The position numbers and the translations under genes are program-made. From Phycisphaerales bacterium (GTDB lineage Bacteria; Pseudomonadota; Gammaproteobacteria; Competibacterales; Competibacteraceae), in NCBI GenBank assembly GCA_014879435.1, contig JACSSB010000366.1:1-5964 (forward strand): 5,964 nt of DNA, in the 5' to 3' direction. The notes beneath the pieces were generated by a model, which was given only the letters and a program-made list of their open reading frames with translations, was not told where the DNA came from and searched no databases. Below are positions 1 to 5,964 of the stretch, in pieces (position 1 is the first letter of the stretch; each line of letters begins with the position of its first letter).

Positions 1-19
1 GGCCCTTGGACCCCTTGCC

Positions 20-403
20 ATGAACCTCGAAAAAGTCATCTTCGGTTTCTTCATCGTCCTCGCCGCCACACTGAACTTCGGTTTTTTCGTCGGCGACATC
101 GATAATGCCGCGCATCATGACGTGTACGAGTTATTCGCCGCTATCGTGGTCAACCTGATCGCCACGGTACTCAAATTCGGTGATCGTACCCACATCGGCG
201 CCATTCACCTTTCCACCAGTCTGGTGGCGGATCTGCAACTCATCGCCGCAGCCCTGGTTTGGGGCTATGGCACACAGGTGGCTGGCGTCGATCTGACTCC
301 AGAACTGACTACCAAAGTCGTTTCGCTCTCAGGCGGTGCATTGCTCGCCAACATCGTATCGATCATCATCCTGATCGCCGAAACCATCATGCAAAGACGA
401 TGA
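20..403 (+). CDS. Small four-helix membrane protein, DUF6394-like
   Basis: This is a complete 127-residue frame starting at ATG 20. No strong ribosome-binding site is visible in the 19 bases before it, so it may be translated as part of an operon that begins outside the window. Hydrophobic stretches at about residues 5-24, 36-53, 64-82 and 101-122 suggest four membrane helices. A polar loop with acidic residues and two histidines (GDIDNAAHHD, 25-34) lies between helices 1 and 2, and an aspartate (D71) lies inside helix 3. I recognise the overall pattern as the uncharacterised DUF6394 family of gammaproteobacteria; this is from memory, not a search. Its stop codon overlaps the start of the potassium-channel gene by four bases (ATGA), so the two are probably co-translated. 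I infer a role as an accessory or partner of that channel; nothing in the sequence shows an enzymatic function. Confidence 0.8.
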   Translation: MNLEKVIFGFFIVLAATLNFGFFVGDIDNAAHHDVYELFAAIVVNLIATVLKFGDRTHIGAIHLSTSLVADLQLIAAALVWGYGTQVAGVDLTPELTTKVVSLSGGALLANIVSIIILIAETIMQRR

Positions 404-2163
404 ATCCAGACACCCAAGACAGCACCTTTTTCCTGGCGCTGCGACGGATGCGGGCGCCGCTGATTACGCTCATTTCGATTTATGCGGTCTCAGTATTAGG
501 TTTGACCCTAATTCCTGGCATCGATGCGCAAGGTCAACCGAATCGGATAAGCTTTTTTCATGCCTTCTATTTCATCAGCTATACCGCGACCACCATCGGC
601 TTTGGGGAAATTCCCAATGCTTTTTCGGAATCGCAGCGGCTGTGGGTCATCTTCTGCATTTATCTGTCCGTGATCGGTTGGGCGTATTCGATCGGTACCC
701 TGCTGGCTCTGCTCCAGGACAAGAATTTCCAGAAAGCCGTGCGCCTGCAACGCTTCAATCGTGCGGTACGGCACATGCGAGAACCGTTTTATCTGGTCTG
801 CGGCTATGGTGAGACTGGACAACTGATCTGTCGTGCGCTTGATCAACTACAGATGCGAGCGGTGGTAGTCGAGATCGATGAGGCGCGGGTCAGCCAACTC
901 GATCTGCACGGCCATACTGCCGATATCCCGGCACTGGTAGCCGATGCACGTCAACCGGAAGTGTTGAAACTGGCTGGATTAACTCACCGCCATTGTCTCG
1001 GCGTTATCGCTTTGACTAACGACGATAACGCCAACCTAGCCATTGCTATCTCTGTCCGGCTACTGGCCCCCAAACTCCCTGCCCTCTGTCGGGCCGAAAC
1101 TATCGAAGCAGCTACCAACATGGCTTCCTTCGGCACTCGACACATCATCAATCCTTTCGACAAGTTCGGCCGCTATCTGGCGCTGGCCTTGGGCGCGCCA
1201 GCGGCTTACCACCTGCTGGAATGGTTGACCGGCGTTCCTGGCACCACGGTCGTACCGCACCGCGATCCGCCACGCGGTCAATGGGTGCTGTGTGGCTATG
1301 GTCGTTTTGGGAAGGTCATGGTATCGGCTTTGGAACAGGCTGGCGTGCTGGTCACCGTCATCGATCGTGAGCCACCTCCAGACGATAGCCAACGGCATTG
1401 GGTACGTGGTGATGGGACTGGCGTGCCTGCTCTGCTGGAAGCCGGTATCCACAACGCGGTGGGGATCGCTGCTTGTACTTGCGACGACATCGATAATCTG
1501 TCGGTCGTAGTCACGGCGCGGAGCTTGAATCCCAAATTGTTCGTAGTTTTACGACAAAACCTGCAAGCCAATCAGGCGCTATTCGACGCCTTTGAATCCG
1601 ATTTTACCGTGGTACCGAGCCGGATCGTCGCCCGCGAATGTCTGGCAATCCTGACCACGCCTCTGCTGGCCCCCTTCCTGTGGCAGATCAAGCAACGTGG
1701 CGACGCCTGGGCCAGTACCCTGCTGGATCAATTGACCGAACGATTTGGTTGGGAAGCACCCACCGTATGGAGCGTGGGCGTGGATGCCCGCCAAGCTCCG
1801 GCGCTGCTGGAGTGGCTGAGCCACAATGCGCAAACCATATCCTTGGGTGATCTGTTGTGCGATCCACATGATCGCTCCCAGGATCTGGCGTGCCGGGTAC
1901 TGTATCTGAAGCGGGATGATGGTTCGACCGTCATGCTGCCGCATCGGCGGACCCCCATCCAAGCGGGCGATCAACTGCTATTTGTCGGTCAAGCCACAGT
2001 ACGCGGTGTGTTCGAACTGAGCTTGAATAACAAGAACGCGCTCGATTACGTGCTACACGGCCGGGAGATTCCCGGCGGTTGGATTTGGGAACAACTGGCC
2101 AAACATCACAACGCTGGGGCGCACCCCCGTGACGGAACGAACCCGGATCGCACTACTTCCTGA
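400..2163 (+). CDS. Potassium channel with two tandem RCK (TrkA-N) domains
   Basis: The 587-residue product is a ligand-gated K+ channel subunit of the inner membrane. Residues 19-38 and 81-104 form two membrane helices flanking a pore loop with the selectivity filter TIGFGE (65-70), a variant of the classic TVGYGD. A first Rossmann-type RCK domain follows, with the glycine motif GYGETG (135-140) and an acidic strand end (EID, 158-160). A second RCK domain has GYGRFG (299-304) and VID (320-322). The C-terminal part (about 500-535) resembles a TrkA-C/RCK-C strand region. One pore plus two RCK domains per chain matches the architecture of channels such as GsuK, where four chains give an eight-domain gating ring; such domains bind nucleotides or ions. 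I chose ATG 400 because the protein then starts just before the first helix and overlaps the upstream stop as ATGA. The frame stays open upstream to a TTG at 259, but that would add 47 residues read out of frame through the DUF6394-like gene. The ligand cannot be told from sequence. Confidence 0.9.
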   Translation: MNPDTQDSTFFLALRRMRAPLITLISIYAVSVLGLTLIPGIDAQGQPNRISFFHAFYFISYTATTIGFGEIPNAFSESQRLWVIFCIYLSVIGWAYSIGTLLALLQDKNFQKAVRLQRFNRAVRHMREPFYLVCGYGETGQLICRALDQLQMRAVVVEIDEARVSQLDLHGHTADIPALVADARQPEVLKLAGLTHRHCLGVIALTNDDNANLAIAISVRLLAPKLPALCRAETIEAATNMASFGTRHIINPFDKFGRYLALALGAPAAYHLLEWLTGVPGTTVVPHRDPPRGQWVLCGYGRFGKVMVSALEQAGVLVTVIDREPPPDDSQRHWVRGDGTGVPALLEAGIHNAVGIAACTCDDIDNLSVVVTARSLNPKLFVVLRQNLQANQALFDAFESDFTVVPSRIVARECLAILTTPLLAPFLWQIKQRGDAWASTLLDQLTERFGWEAPTVWSVGVDARQAPALLEWLSHNAQTISLGDLLCDPHDRSQDLACRVLYLKRDDGSTVMLPHRRTPIQAGDQLLFVGQATVRGVFELSLNNKNALDYVLHGREIPGGWIWEQLAKHHNAGAHPRDGTNPDRTTS

Positions 2164-2254
2164 TCAGGGCTCGCAGTCACCACTTTTAGGAGCGGGCGCT
2201 TAGAAAACCGTAGATCGTCGGCATGATCCGATTCTCCCGCAACCGCGAATCACT
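2164..2254. other. Convergent intergenic junction without a clear terminator
   Basis: This 91-base gap separates the stops of the channel gene (+) and the helicase gene (-). On both strands I find only weak stems: TCGG/CCGA around 2218-2231, and GATTC/GAATC around 2230-2251 with a 12-base loop. None is followed directly by a T-run, so I do not call an intrinsic terminator. No small gene is evident. Confidence 0.6.
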
Positions 2255-4072
2255 TTAGGAATTTTGATGGTGATCGGAATGCCTTTTTCCGAACTTGTGC
2301 TCGGCCGATTTGCCTCGTTGCTCCCCTCTGACCGGCCTGCTTTTCGCGGCTGTCGCCCCGAAAGCTGGATGTGCGCGTTCTGAGTCGGATGAATCATATC
2401 GGCTGATCTGCAACATATATTGCCGTACCCGAACCTTCTTCAGATGACGGAAGATCTCAGCAGGCATGCCATTGGGTAGATCCACGGTGCTGTAATCATC
2501 GTGGATTTCGATACGTCCGATGTACCGACTTTCGATACCCGCTTCATTGGCGATGGCACCGACGATATCTCGCGGAGTCGCACCATGCCGATGGCCGACT
2601 TCGATCCGATAGCGCACTAGATCGAGATCTTCAGATTCCTTGGAACGTCGGCGTGGCTTGTCGAATTTCTCGGACCTCTCCGACCTCTCCGACCTTGATG
2701 GTGCTTCGGACATGGAGCGGAATCGATTGTTTGCCGCCTCCGCCGGATCGCTACTTTCCTCAATCCGCAATGGGCGGTCACGCTGGGCCAGAAAGCTCAG
2801 GGCTGCGGCGATATCGTGTGGGCCGATTTCCTGTTCCTTTTCGATCTGAGCGACCACGCCATAAAAAAAGTCCAGATCTTCCGAAGTCAGTACATCCACG
2901 ATCTGCTGCCTAAATTGCGTCAGGCGATGGGCTGCAATCACCTTCCATGTCGGCAACGGCATCGGCTCGATGGGTTGACGCGTGGCTCTTTCGATAGCCC
3001 GCAGCATCCGCATCTCGCGTGGCGCGACGAAGAGGATCGCATTACCCGGCCGCCCTGCACGACCAGTGCGACCGATTCGGTGAATATAAGCTTCGGTGTC
3101 GTAAGGAATGTCGTAATTGATGACATGGCTGATGCGTGGCACATCGAGTCCACGCGCAGCCACGTCGGTGGCGACCACGATATCGAGGCTGTTGTTCTTG
3201 AGTTGCTCAACGGTACGTTCACGCAAGGCCTGACTCATATCACCTTGCAAGGCCGCACTGGCATAACCACGCGCCTCCAACCGCTCCGCCAGTTCGGTAG
3301 CGGCAGTTTTGGTGCGAACGAACACCAAGGCCGCATCGACCTCTTCCACCTCTAGGATACGGGTCAGGGCGTCGAGCTTATGCAAGCCACTGACTTGCCA
3401 GTAACGCTGCCGGATCGAGGTGACAGTAGCGGTACGGGTTTCAATCCTGACTTCTTGTGGATCGCGCAAATGGTGGTGCGCCACCCGACGGATCGGCTCG
3501 GGCATGGTCGCCGAAAATAGAGCCGTCTGCCGCTCTGGGGGAGTCTGCTCCAGAATCCACTCCACATCTTCGATGAAACCCATCCGCAGCATTTCATCGG
3601 CTTCGTCCAATACTAAGGTGCGCAAGCCTTCCAGCGGCAGACTTTCCCGGCGCAAGTGGTCCATGATGCGCCCTGGTGTGCCGACTACGACATGTACCCC
3701 GCGCCTGAGCTGGCGGAGCTGGTTGCTCATGCTCTGGCCGCCGTAAATCGGCAATACGTGAAAACCCGGTAGATGATGCGCGTACCCTTGGAAAGCCTCG
3801 GCGACCTGAATTGCCAGTTCGCGGGTGGGCGTTAATACCAGTGCTTGTGGCCGCCGTTCTGTGAGATCCAGCTTGTGCAGTATCGGCAGAGCAAAGGCAG
3901 CCGTCTTGCCGGTTCCGGTTTGCGCCTGACCTAACAGGTCGTGGCCGTCCAGCAGATACGGAATGGTGGCTGCCTGAATAGGCGTGGGAGCTTCGTAGCC
4001 AAGATCTTGCAGTCTTTGCAGCAACGGGGCAGAAAGTGCCAGTTGCTCGAATTGGGTAATAGAGGATGACAT
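2255..4072 (-). CDS. deaD: DEAD-box ATP-dependent RNA helicase, DeaD/CsdA type
   Basis: The 605-residue product unwinds RNA duplexes using ATP. Family members act in ribosome assembly (large subunit), mRNA decay and cold adaptation in the cytoplasm. All core motifs are intact: Q motif (phenylalanine 8, then GYEAPTPIQ at 25-33), motif I AQTGTGKT (50-57), PTRELA (82-87), TPGR (132-135), DEAD (156-159), SAT (187-189), ARGLD (306-310) and HRIGRTGR (331-338). A charged, serine/arginine-rich linker (about 455-480) leads to a DbpA-type RNA-binding domain (about 486-558, including IGRIEI at 518-523), then a basic tail. The length is close to E. coli DeaD (629). DbpA itself is much shorter (about 457), which favours deaD, although a RhlE-like or other paralogue name cannot be fully excluded. 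I chose ATG at 4072 because the Q motif begins a few residues later. An in-frame TTG at 4117 would add 15 unconserved-looking residues. No strong Shine-Dalgarno sequence is seen before the ATG. Confidence 0.93.
   Translation of the reverse strand: MSSSITQFEQLALSAPLLQRLQDLGYEAPTPIQAATIPYLLDGHDLLGQAQTGTGKTAAFALPILHKLDLTERRPQALVLTPTRELAIQVAEAFQGYAHHLPGFHVLPIYGGQSMSNQLRQLRRGVHVVVGTPGRIMDHLRRESLPLEGLRTLVLDEADEMLRMGFIEDVEWILEQTPPERQTALFSATMPEPIRRVAHHHLRDPQEVRIETRTATVTSIRQRYWQVSGLHKLDALTRILEVEEVDAALVFVRTKTAATELAERLEARGYASAALQGDMSQALRERTVEQLKNNSLDIVVATDVAARGLDVPRISHVINYDIPYDTEAYIHRIGRTGRAGRPGNAILFVAPREMRMLRAIERATRQPIEPMPLPTWKVIAAHRLTQFRQQIVDVLTSEDLDFFYGVVAQIEKEQEIGPHDIAAALSFLAQRDRPLRIEESSDPAEAANNRFRSMSEAPSRSERSERSEKFDKPRRRSKESEDLDLVRYRIEVGHRHGATPRDIVGAIANEAGIESRYIGRIEIHDDYSTVDLPNGMPAEIFRHLKKVRVRQYMLQISRYDSSDSERAHPAFGATAAKSRPVRGEQRGKSAEHKFGKRHSDHHQNS
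2666..2692 (-). repeat. Short 9-base tandem repeat inside deaD linker
   Basis: Two exact 9-base copies (cctctccga on the + strand, 2675-2683 and 2684-2692) follow a degenerate third copy at 2666-2674 that matches at six of nine positions. In the helicase frame they encode a run of Ser-Glu-Arg/Lys triplets (SERSERSEK, about residues 461-469) in the flexible linker before the RNA-binding domain. The nine-base unit keeps the frame, so copy-number change would only lengthen or shorten the linker by three residues. Confidence 0.75.
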
Positions 4073-4087
4073 ATGAGAAACAGTACC

Positions 4088-4115
4088 TAATAACCGAGTG
4101 GGAAAGGCGCTGATC
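4088..4115 (-). promoter_or_regulatory. Weak candidate promoter for deaD
   Basis: In the 93-base gap upstream of deaD, the - strand reads TTGATC (4115 to 4110), matching TTGA of the -35 consensus, followed after 19 bases by TATTAG (about 4090 to 4085), which matches four of six bases of the -10 box. The spacing is longer than ideal and both boxes are imperfect, so this is only a candidate. deaD could equally be read through from the DUF2062 gene. Confidence 0.2.
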
Positions 4116-4147
4116 AAAGACCGACAAAATGATGGCTGGAGCCGAGA

Positions 4148-4161
4148 TTGGATCGATCCAA
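4148..4161. repeat. Perfect 14-base palindrome between DUF2062 gene and deaD
   Basis: TTGGATCGATCCAA at 4148-4161 equals its own reverse complement. It starts four bases beyond the DUF2062 stop codon and lies about 76 bases upstream of the deaD start. With no loop and no following T-run it is a poor terminator. Its position would suit a binding site for a dimeric regulator of deaD. By simple base counting, a palindrome of this length could occur by chance in a window this size, so a function is only possible. Confidence 0.5.
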
Positions 4162-4165
4162 CGTC

Positions 4166-4684
4166 CTAGCCAGAGCACGCCGCGGCTCGCCGACGACGAA
4201 ATTTGTTGATGATATAACAGCGCCAAAGCAGGTGAGCGATACAGAAGGTCAGAATGGCCGCGATCACGCCCACGACCAGCGAGCCAAGCAACAAGGGAGG
4301 ACCGATGGTCCCGGCCTGATGCAACAACCATTGTAAGGTAGGCTCGAAATTCCAGTCTTGTGGCGGTTGGTGTAATAACCAAGCACCAAACCGGTAGGTC
4401 AGATAAAAGATAACCGGCATGGTCAATGGATTGGTGATCCACACCATCGCCACTGCTACCGGAAGATTGAACCGCAGCAAAGCAGCGGCAGTAGCGGCCA
4501 GCAACATCTGCCAGGGCACCGGAACGAAAGCAAAAAACATGCCAGCAGCTAATCCTCGCACAGTATGGCGTCGACTAAAATGCCACAGGCGGGGATCATG
4601 CAATAATTCTCCGAGGAAACGGAGGTTCTTATGCGTGCGCAGATATTGCGGGTCCGGCAGGTAACGCTGAAAAAATTGTTTCAT
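4166..4684 (-). CDS. DUF2062 family inner-membrane protein
   Basis: The 172-residue product matches my memory of the DUF2062 family, which is widespread in proteobacteria and has no established function. Recognisable features are the N-terminal MKQFFQRYLPDP, the LLHDPRLWHFSRR segment (27-39) just before the first helix, and the VWITNPLTMP segment (81-90) between helices. Likely membrane segments are about 42-56, 57-70, 75-103 (possibly a kinked helix pair around the NP) and 128-155. The C-terminus is short and basic (KFRRRR, 161-166), which suggests a cytoplasmic end. I chose ATG 4684 because the family signature begins there. A weak GAAGA ribosome site lies about 10 bases upstream. An upstream in-frame ATG at 4768 would add 28 unrelated residues and would sit inside the TATAAT box. 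It lies upstream of deaD on the same strand, 93 bases away, and could share transcripts with it. I assign no function. Confidence 0.85.
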   Translation of the reverse strand: MKQFFQRYLPDPQYLRTHKNLRFLGELLHDPRLWHFSRRHTVRGLAAGMFFAFVPVPWQMLLAATAAALLRFNLPVAVAMVWITNPLTMPVIFYLTYRFGAWLLHQPPQDWNFEPTLQWLLHQAGTIGPPLLLGSLVVGVIAAILTFCIAHLLWRCYIINKFRRRRAAACSG

Positions 4685-4727
4685 AGAGAATGAATCTTCA
4701 ACCAGGACGCACGCATTGGCAGGAATT

Positions 4728-4768
4728 ATGACCTCGGATACCACAAAAAATTCTGGCCAGCAGGTCAT
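4728..4768. repeat. Spaced inverted repeat ATGACC/GGTCAT upstream of DUF2062 gene
   Basis: ATGACC at 4728-4733 and GGTCAT at 4763-4768 are inverted copies separated by 29 bases. Similarity continues imperfectly outward (GGAATT on one side, TATACTCC on the other). The right arm overlaps the candidate -10 box. A separate 8-base palindrome, CTGGCCAG, lies between the arms at 4753-4760. This could be an operator or leader structure, but short repeats like these also arise by chance. Confidence 0.3.
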
Positions 4769-4772
4769 TATA
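4767..4772 (-). promoter_or_regulatory. TATAAT -10 box, candidate promoter for DUF2062 gene
   Basis: The - strand reads a perfect sigma-70 -10 hexamer, TATAAT, about 83 bases before the DUF2062 start codon, which would give a leader of roughly 75 bases. At the expected distance upstream (about 4790-4795) the sequence is GATCCG, a poor -35 box, and no TG extension precedes the -10. The promoter would therefore be weak or activator-dependent. Its position supports the downstream start at 4684 for the gene. Confidence 0.4.
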
Positions 4773-4871
4773 CTCCAATAGTCGTGATACGGATCTCTAA
4801 TTCAGGCGTATCGATGCCAGCGGGCCTATCTGGCCATCATCAGAGCCAACTAGGATTCCACAACTGCTTCA

Positions 4872-4886
4872 GTCAACCCGGTTGAC
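4872..4886. repeat. 15-base inverted repeat overlapping the RND gene stop
   Basis: GTCAACC-C-GGTTGAC is a perfect seven-base inverted repeat around one central base. The TGA stop of the efflux gene lies in one arm. As RNA it could fold as a six-pair stem with a three-base loop. A second small stem, ACTG-CTT-CAGT, adjoins it at 4863-4873. Neither is followed by a T-run on the - strand, so this is not a standard intrinsic terminator. Confidence 0.55.
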
Positions 4887-5964
4887 CATGAGTGGATGCA
4901 GTAGCAGGCGCCACCTCTTGCAACTGCGCCGCCAACCGTTGCTCGACAGCATTGGCTGGCCGGGTAAAGCGCGCCAACAGATCGTAGAGTACCGGGGTCA
5001 GAAACAGCGTGAGCACGGTGGACAGCAACAGCCCACCGATCACAACCACACCGATGGCGATTCGGCTCTCGGCACTGGCTCCGGTCGCCAATGCCAGCGG
5101 CAGCGCCCCCAACACGGTGGAGAGCACGGTCATCAGAATCGGTCGCAGCCGCTGACTGGCGCCCGCCAGCACCGCAGCTCGCGTATCCAAGCCGCTGGCG
5201 CGCATCTGGTTGGCAAATTCCACGATCAAGATACCATTCTTGGCCATCAGACCGATCAACAGCACACAGCCGATCTGACTGTAGAGATTGATCGACTGAC
5301 CGGTCAGTAGTAAAGCCAACAAGGCCCCAGTGATCCCAACCGGTACGGTCAACAAGATGATGAGCGGATGAATAAAGCTCTCAAACTGAGCGGCCAGTAC
5401 CAGAAACACGATTAACAGCGCTAGGCCGAAGGTAAAATACAAACCGCCCGATGTCTCCTGAAAGGATTCGGCAACACCGGTGAACGAAACCCGCGCTTCT
5501 ACGGGCAGGGTTTCGGCGGCGATGCGCTCAAGATCGGTGATGGCCCGACCAAGATCGTAATCGCCAACCAGCGAGGCTTCGACTGTGACCGCCGGTAAGC
5601 GATCAAAGCGGCGCAAGGCCAGCGCCGAAGTATCCTCGCGCAACGCGACCACTGCACTGAGCGGCGCCAATTCACCGCTCCGGTCGGCACGCACGAAGAT
5701 TCCTTGCAAGTCATTAGGTTGGCGCCGATCAAAGGCTCTGGCCTGCAACAACACGCTGTACTCACGACCCCGATCGATGTAGGTGGTGACCTCGCGCGAA
5801 GCCAATAGAGTCTGCAAGGTAGCGGCGATGCGTTCGACCGGAATGCCCAATTCATCGACTAGAGCGCGATCGATTTCAACACGCAGAGTAGGCTGACTGG
5901 CCTGATAATCGCTGTCGATGGAGGTCAATCCTGGATTTTCACGGGCGCGGGCCATGATCGCCTC
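4873..5964 (-). CDS. RND multidrug efflux permease (AcrB/HAE1 type), C-terminal part
   Basis: The frame is open to the right edge of the window, so the N-terminal two thirds lie outside; 363 residues remain of a family protein of about 1030. RND permeases of the AcrB type form trimers in the inner membrane and export drugs or toxic compounds using the proton gradient, with a periplasmic adaptor and an outer-membrane channel. Counting from the edge, residues 1-172 are the end of the second periplasmic loop (porter and docking regions). They are followed by the last five helices: about 175-193, 199-219, 230-251, 274-293 and 301-328. Helix 10 carries the hallmark AKNGILIVEFAN (241-252), whose lysine 242 corresponds to the essential proton-relay lysine of AcrB; RLRPILMT (272-279) precedes helix 11. 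These motifs point to the HAE1 subgroup rather than the metal-exporting CzcA subgroup. The methionine at 5955 is internal, not a start. Neither the substrate nor the partner genes can be seen. Confidence 0.92.
   Translation of the reverse strand, partial: EAIMARARENPGLTSIDSDYQASQPTLRVEIDRALVDELGIPVERIAATLQTLLASREVTTYIDRGREYSVLLQARAFDRRQPNDLQGIFVRADRSGELAPLSAVVALREDTSALALRRFDRLPAVTVEASLVGDYDLGRAITDLERIAAETLPVEARVSFTGVAESFQETSGGLYFTFGLALLIVFLVLAAQFESFIHPLIILLTVPVGITGALLALLLTGQSINLYSQIGCVLLIGLMAKNGILIVEFANQMRASGLDTRAAVLAGASQRLRPILMTVLSTVLGALPLALATGASAESRIAIGVVVIGGLLLSTVLTLFLTPVLYDLLARFTRPANAVEQRLAAQLQEVAPATASTHGQPG

Noticed and set aside
259..399. Upstream TTG start extending the channel protein by 47 residues
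   Set aside because: This stretch is the DUF6394-like gene read in another frame and gives a hydrophilic, Arg/His-rich sequence with no channel similarity. ATG 400 fits the family and the ATGA overlap.
1060..1974. Several open frames on the - strand opposite the channel gene
   Set aside because: They are all antisense to the conserved RCK domains, with no family resemblance and no ribosome-binding sites.
2164..2254. Possible bidirectional terminator between the channel and helicase genes
   Set aside because: Only four- to five-pair stems are present and no T-run follows directly on either strand.
2816..3355. A 179-residue open frame on the + strand
   Set aside because: It lies wholly antisense to the conserved helicase core and shows no domain of its own; it is a by-product of codon bias.
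4073..4117. TTG start for deaD at 4117
   Set aside because: It adds 15 residues before the usual short lead-in to the Q motif; the ATG at 4072 gives the expected N-terminus.
3594..4442. A 282-residue open frame on the - strand
   Set aside because: It runs out of frame across two well-supported genes (DUF2062 and deaD), and its sequence is a low-quality mix with no recognisable family.
4685..4768. ATG start for the DUF2062 gene at 4768
   Set aside because: The family's N-terminal signature begins at 4684, and the upstream ATG lies within the candidate -10 box.
4882..5310. A 142-residue open frame on the + strand
   Set aside because: It is antisense to the conserved membrane helices of the RND permease and gives a Gln/His/Arg-rich composition typical of a shadow frame.
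5953..5955. Methionine at 5955 as the start of a short RND protein
   Set aside because: The frame stays open to the window edge, and the sequence aligns with the interior of an RND permease of about 1030 residues, so this is a truncation by the window.

Overview
The window looks like ordinary chromosomal DNA from a gammaproteobacterium. GC is moderate (mid-50s percent by eye). Coding density is high, and every gene has a recognisable proteobacterial family: a DeaD/CsdA-type helicase, a DUF2062 membrane protein, an HAE1-type RND pump, and a DUF6394 protein paired with a TrkA-type potassium channel. I cannot name a genus. I see no rRNA, tRNA, CRISPR array, insertion sequence, phage gene or attachment site.

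Layout. The left third (20-2163) holds two genes on the + strand that overlap by 4 bases. The first encodes a 127-residue, probably four-helix membrane protein of unknown function (DUF6394-like). The second encodes a 587-residue potassium channel with one two-helix pore module and two tandem nucleotide-binding RCK/TrkA-N domains. A short convergent junction (2164-2254) has no clear terminator. The rest of the window is on the - strand. Reading in the direction of transcription from the right edge, it holds the C-terminal third of an RND multidrug-efflux permease (cut by the window edge), a 172-residue DUF2062 membrane protein, and a DEAD-box RNA helicase with a C-terminal DbpA-type RNA-binding domain (deaD/csdA).

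How the genes relate. The overlap of the first two genes suggests that the small membrane protein and the channel are made together and may act together in potassium transport; this is the most interesting functional hypothesis here. The three - strand genes have no obvious shared pathway. They are separated by gaps of 188 and 93 bases, enough for separate promoters. A perfect TATAAT box lies between the pump gene and the DUF2062 gene, and small inverted repeats lie in or at the edge of both gaps. I did not find a convincing new multi-gene system. The points worth a second look are the coupled membrane protein/channel pair and the inverted repeats at the gene boundaries.
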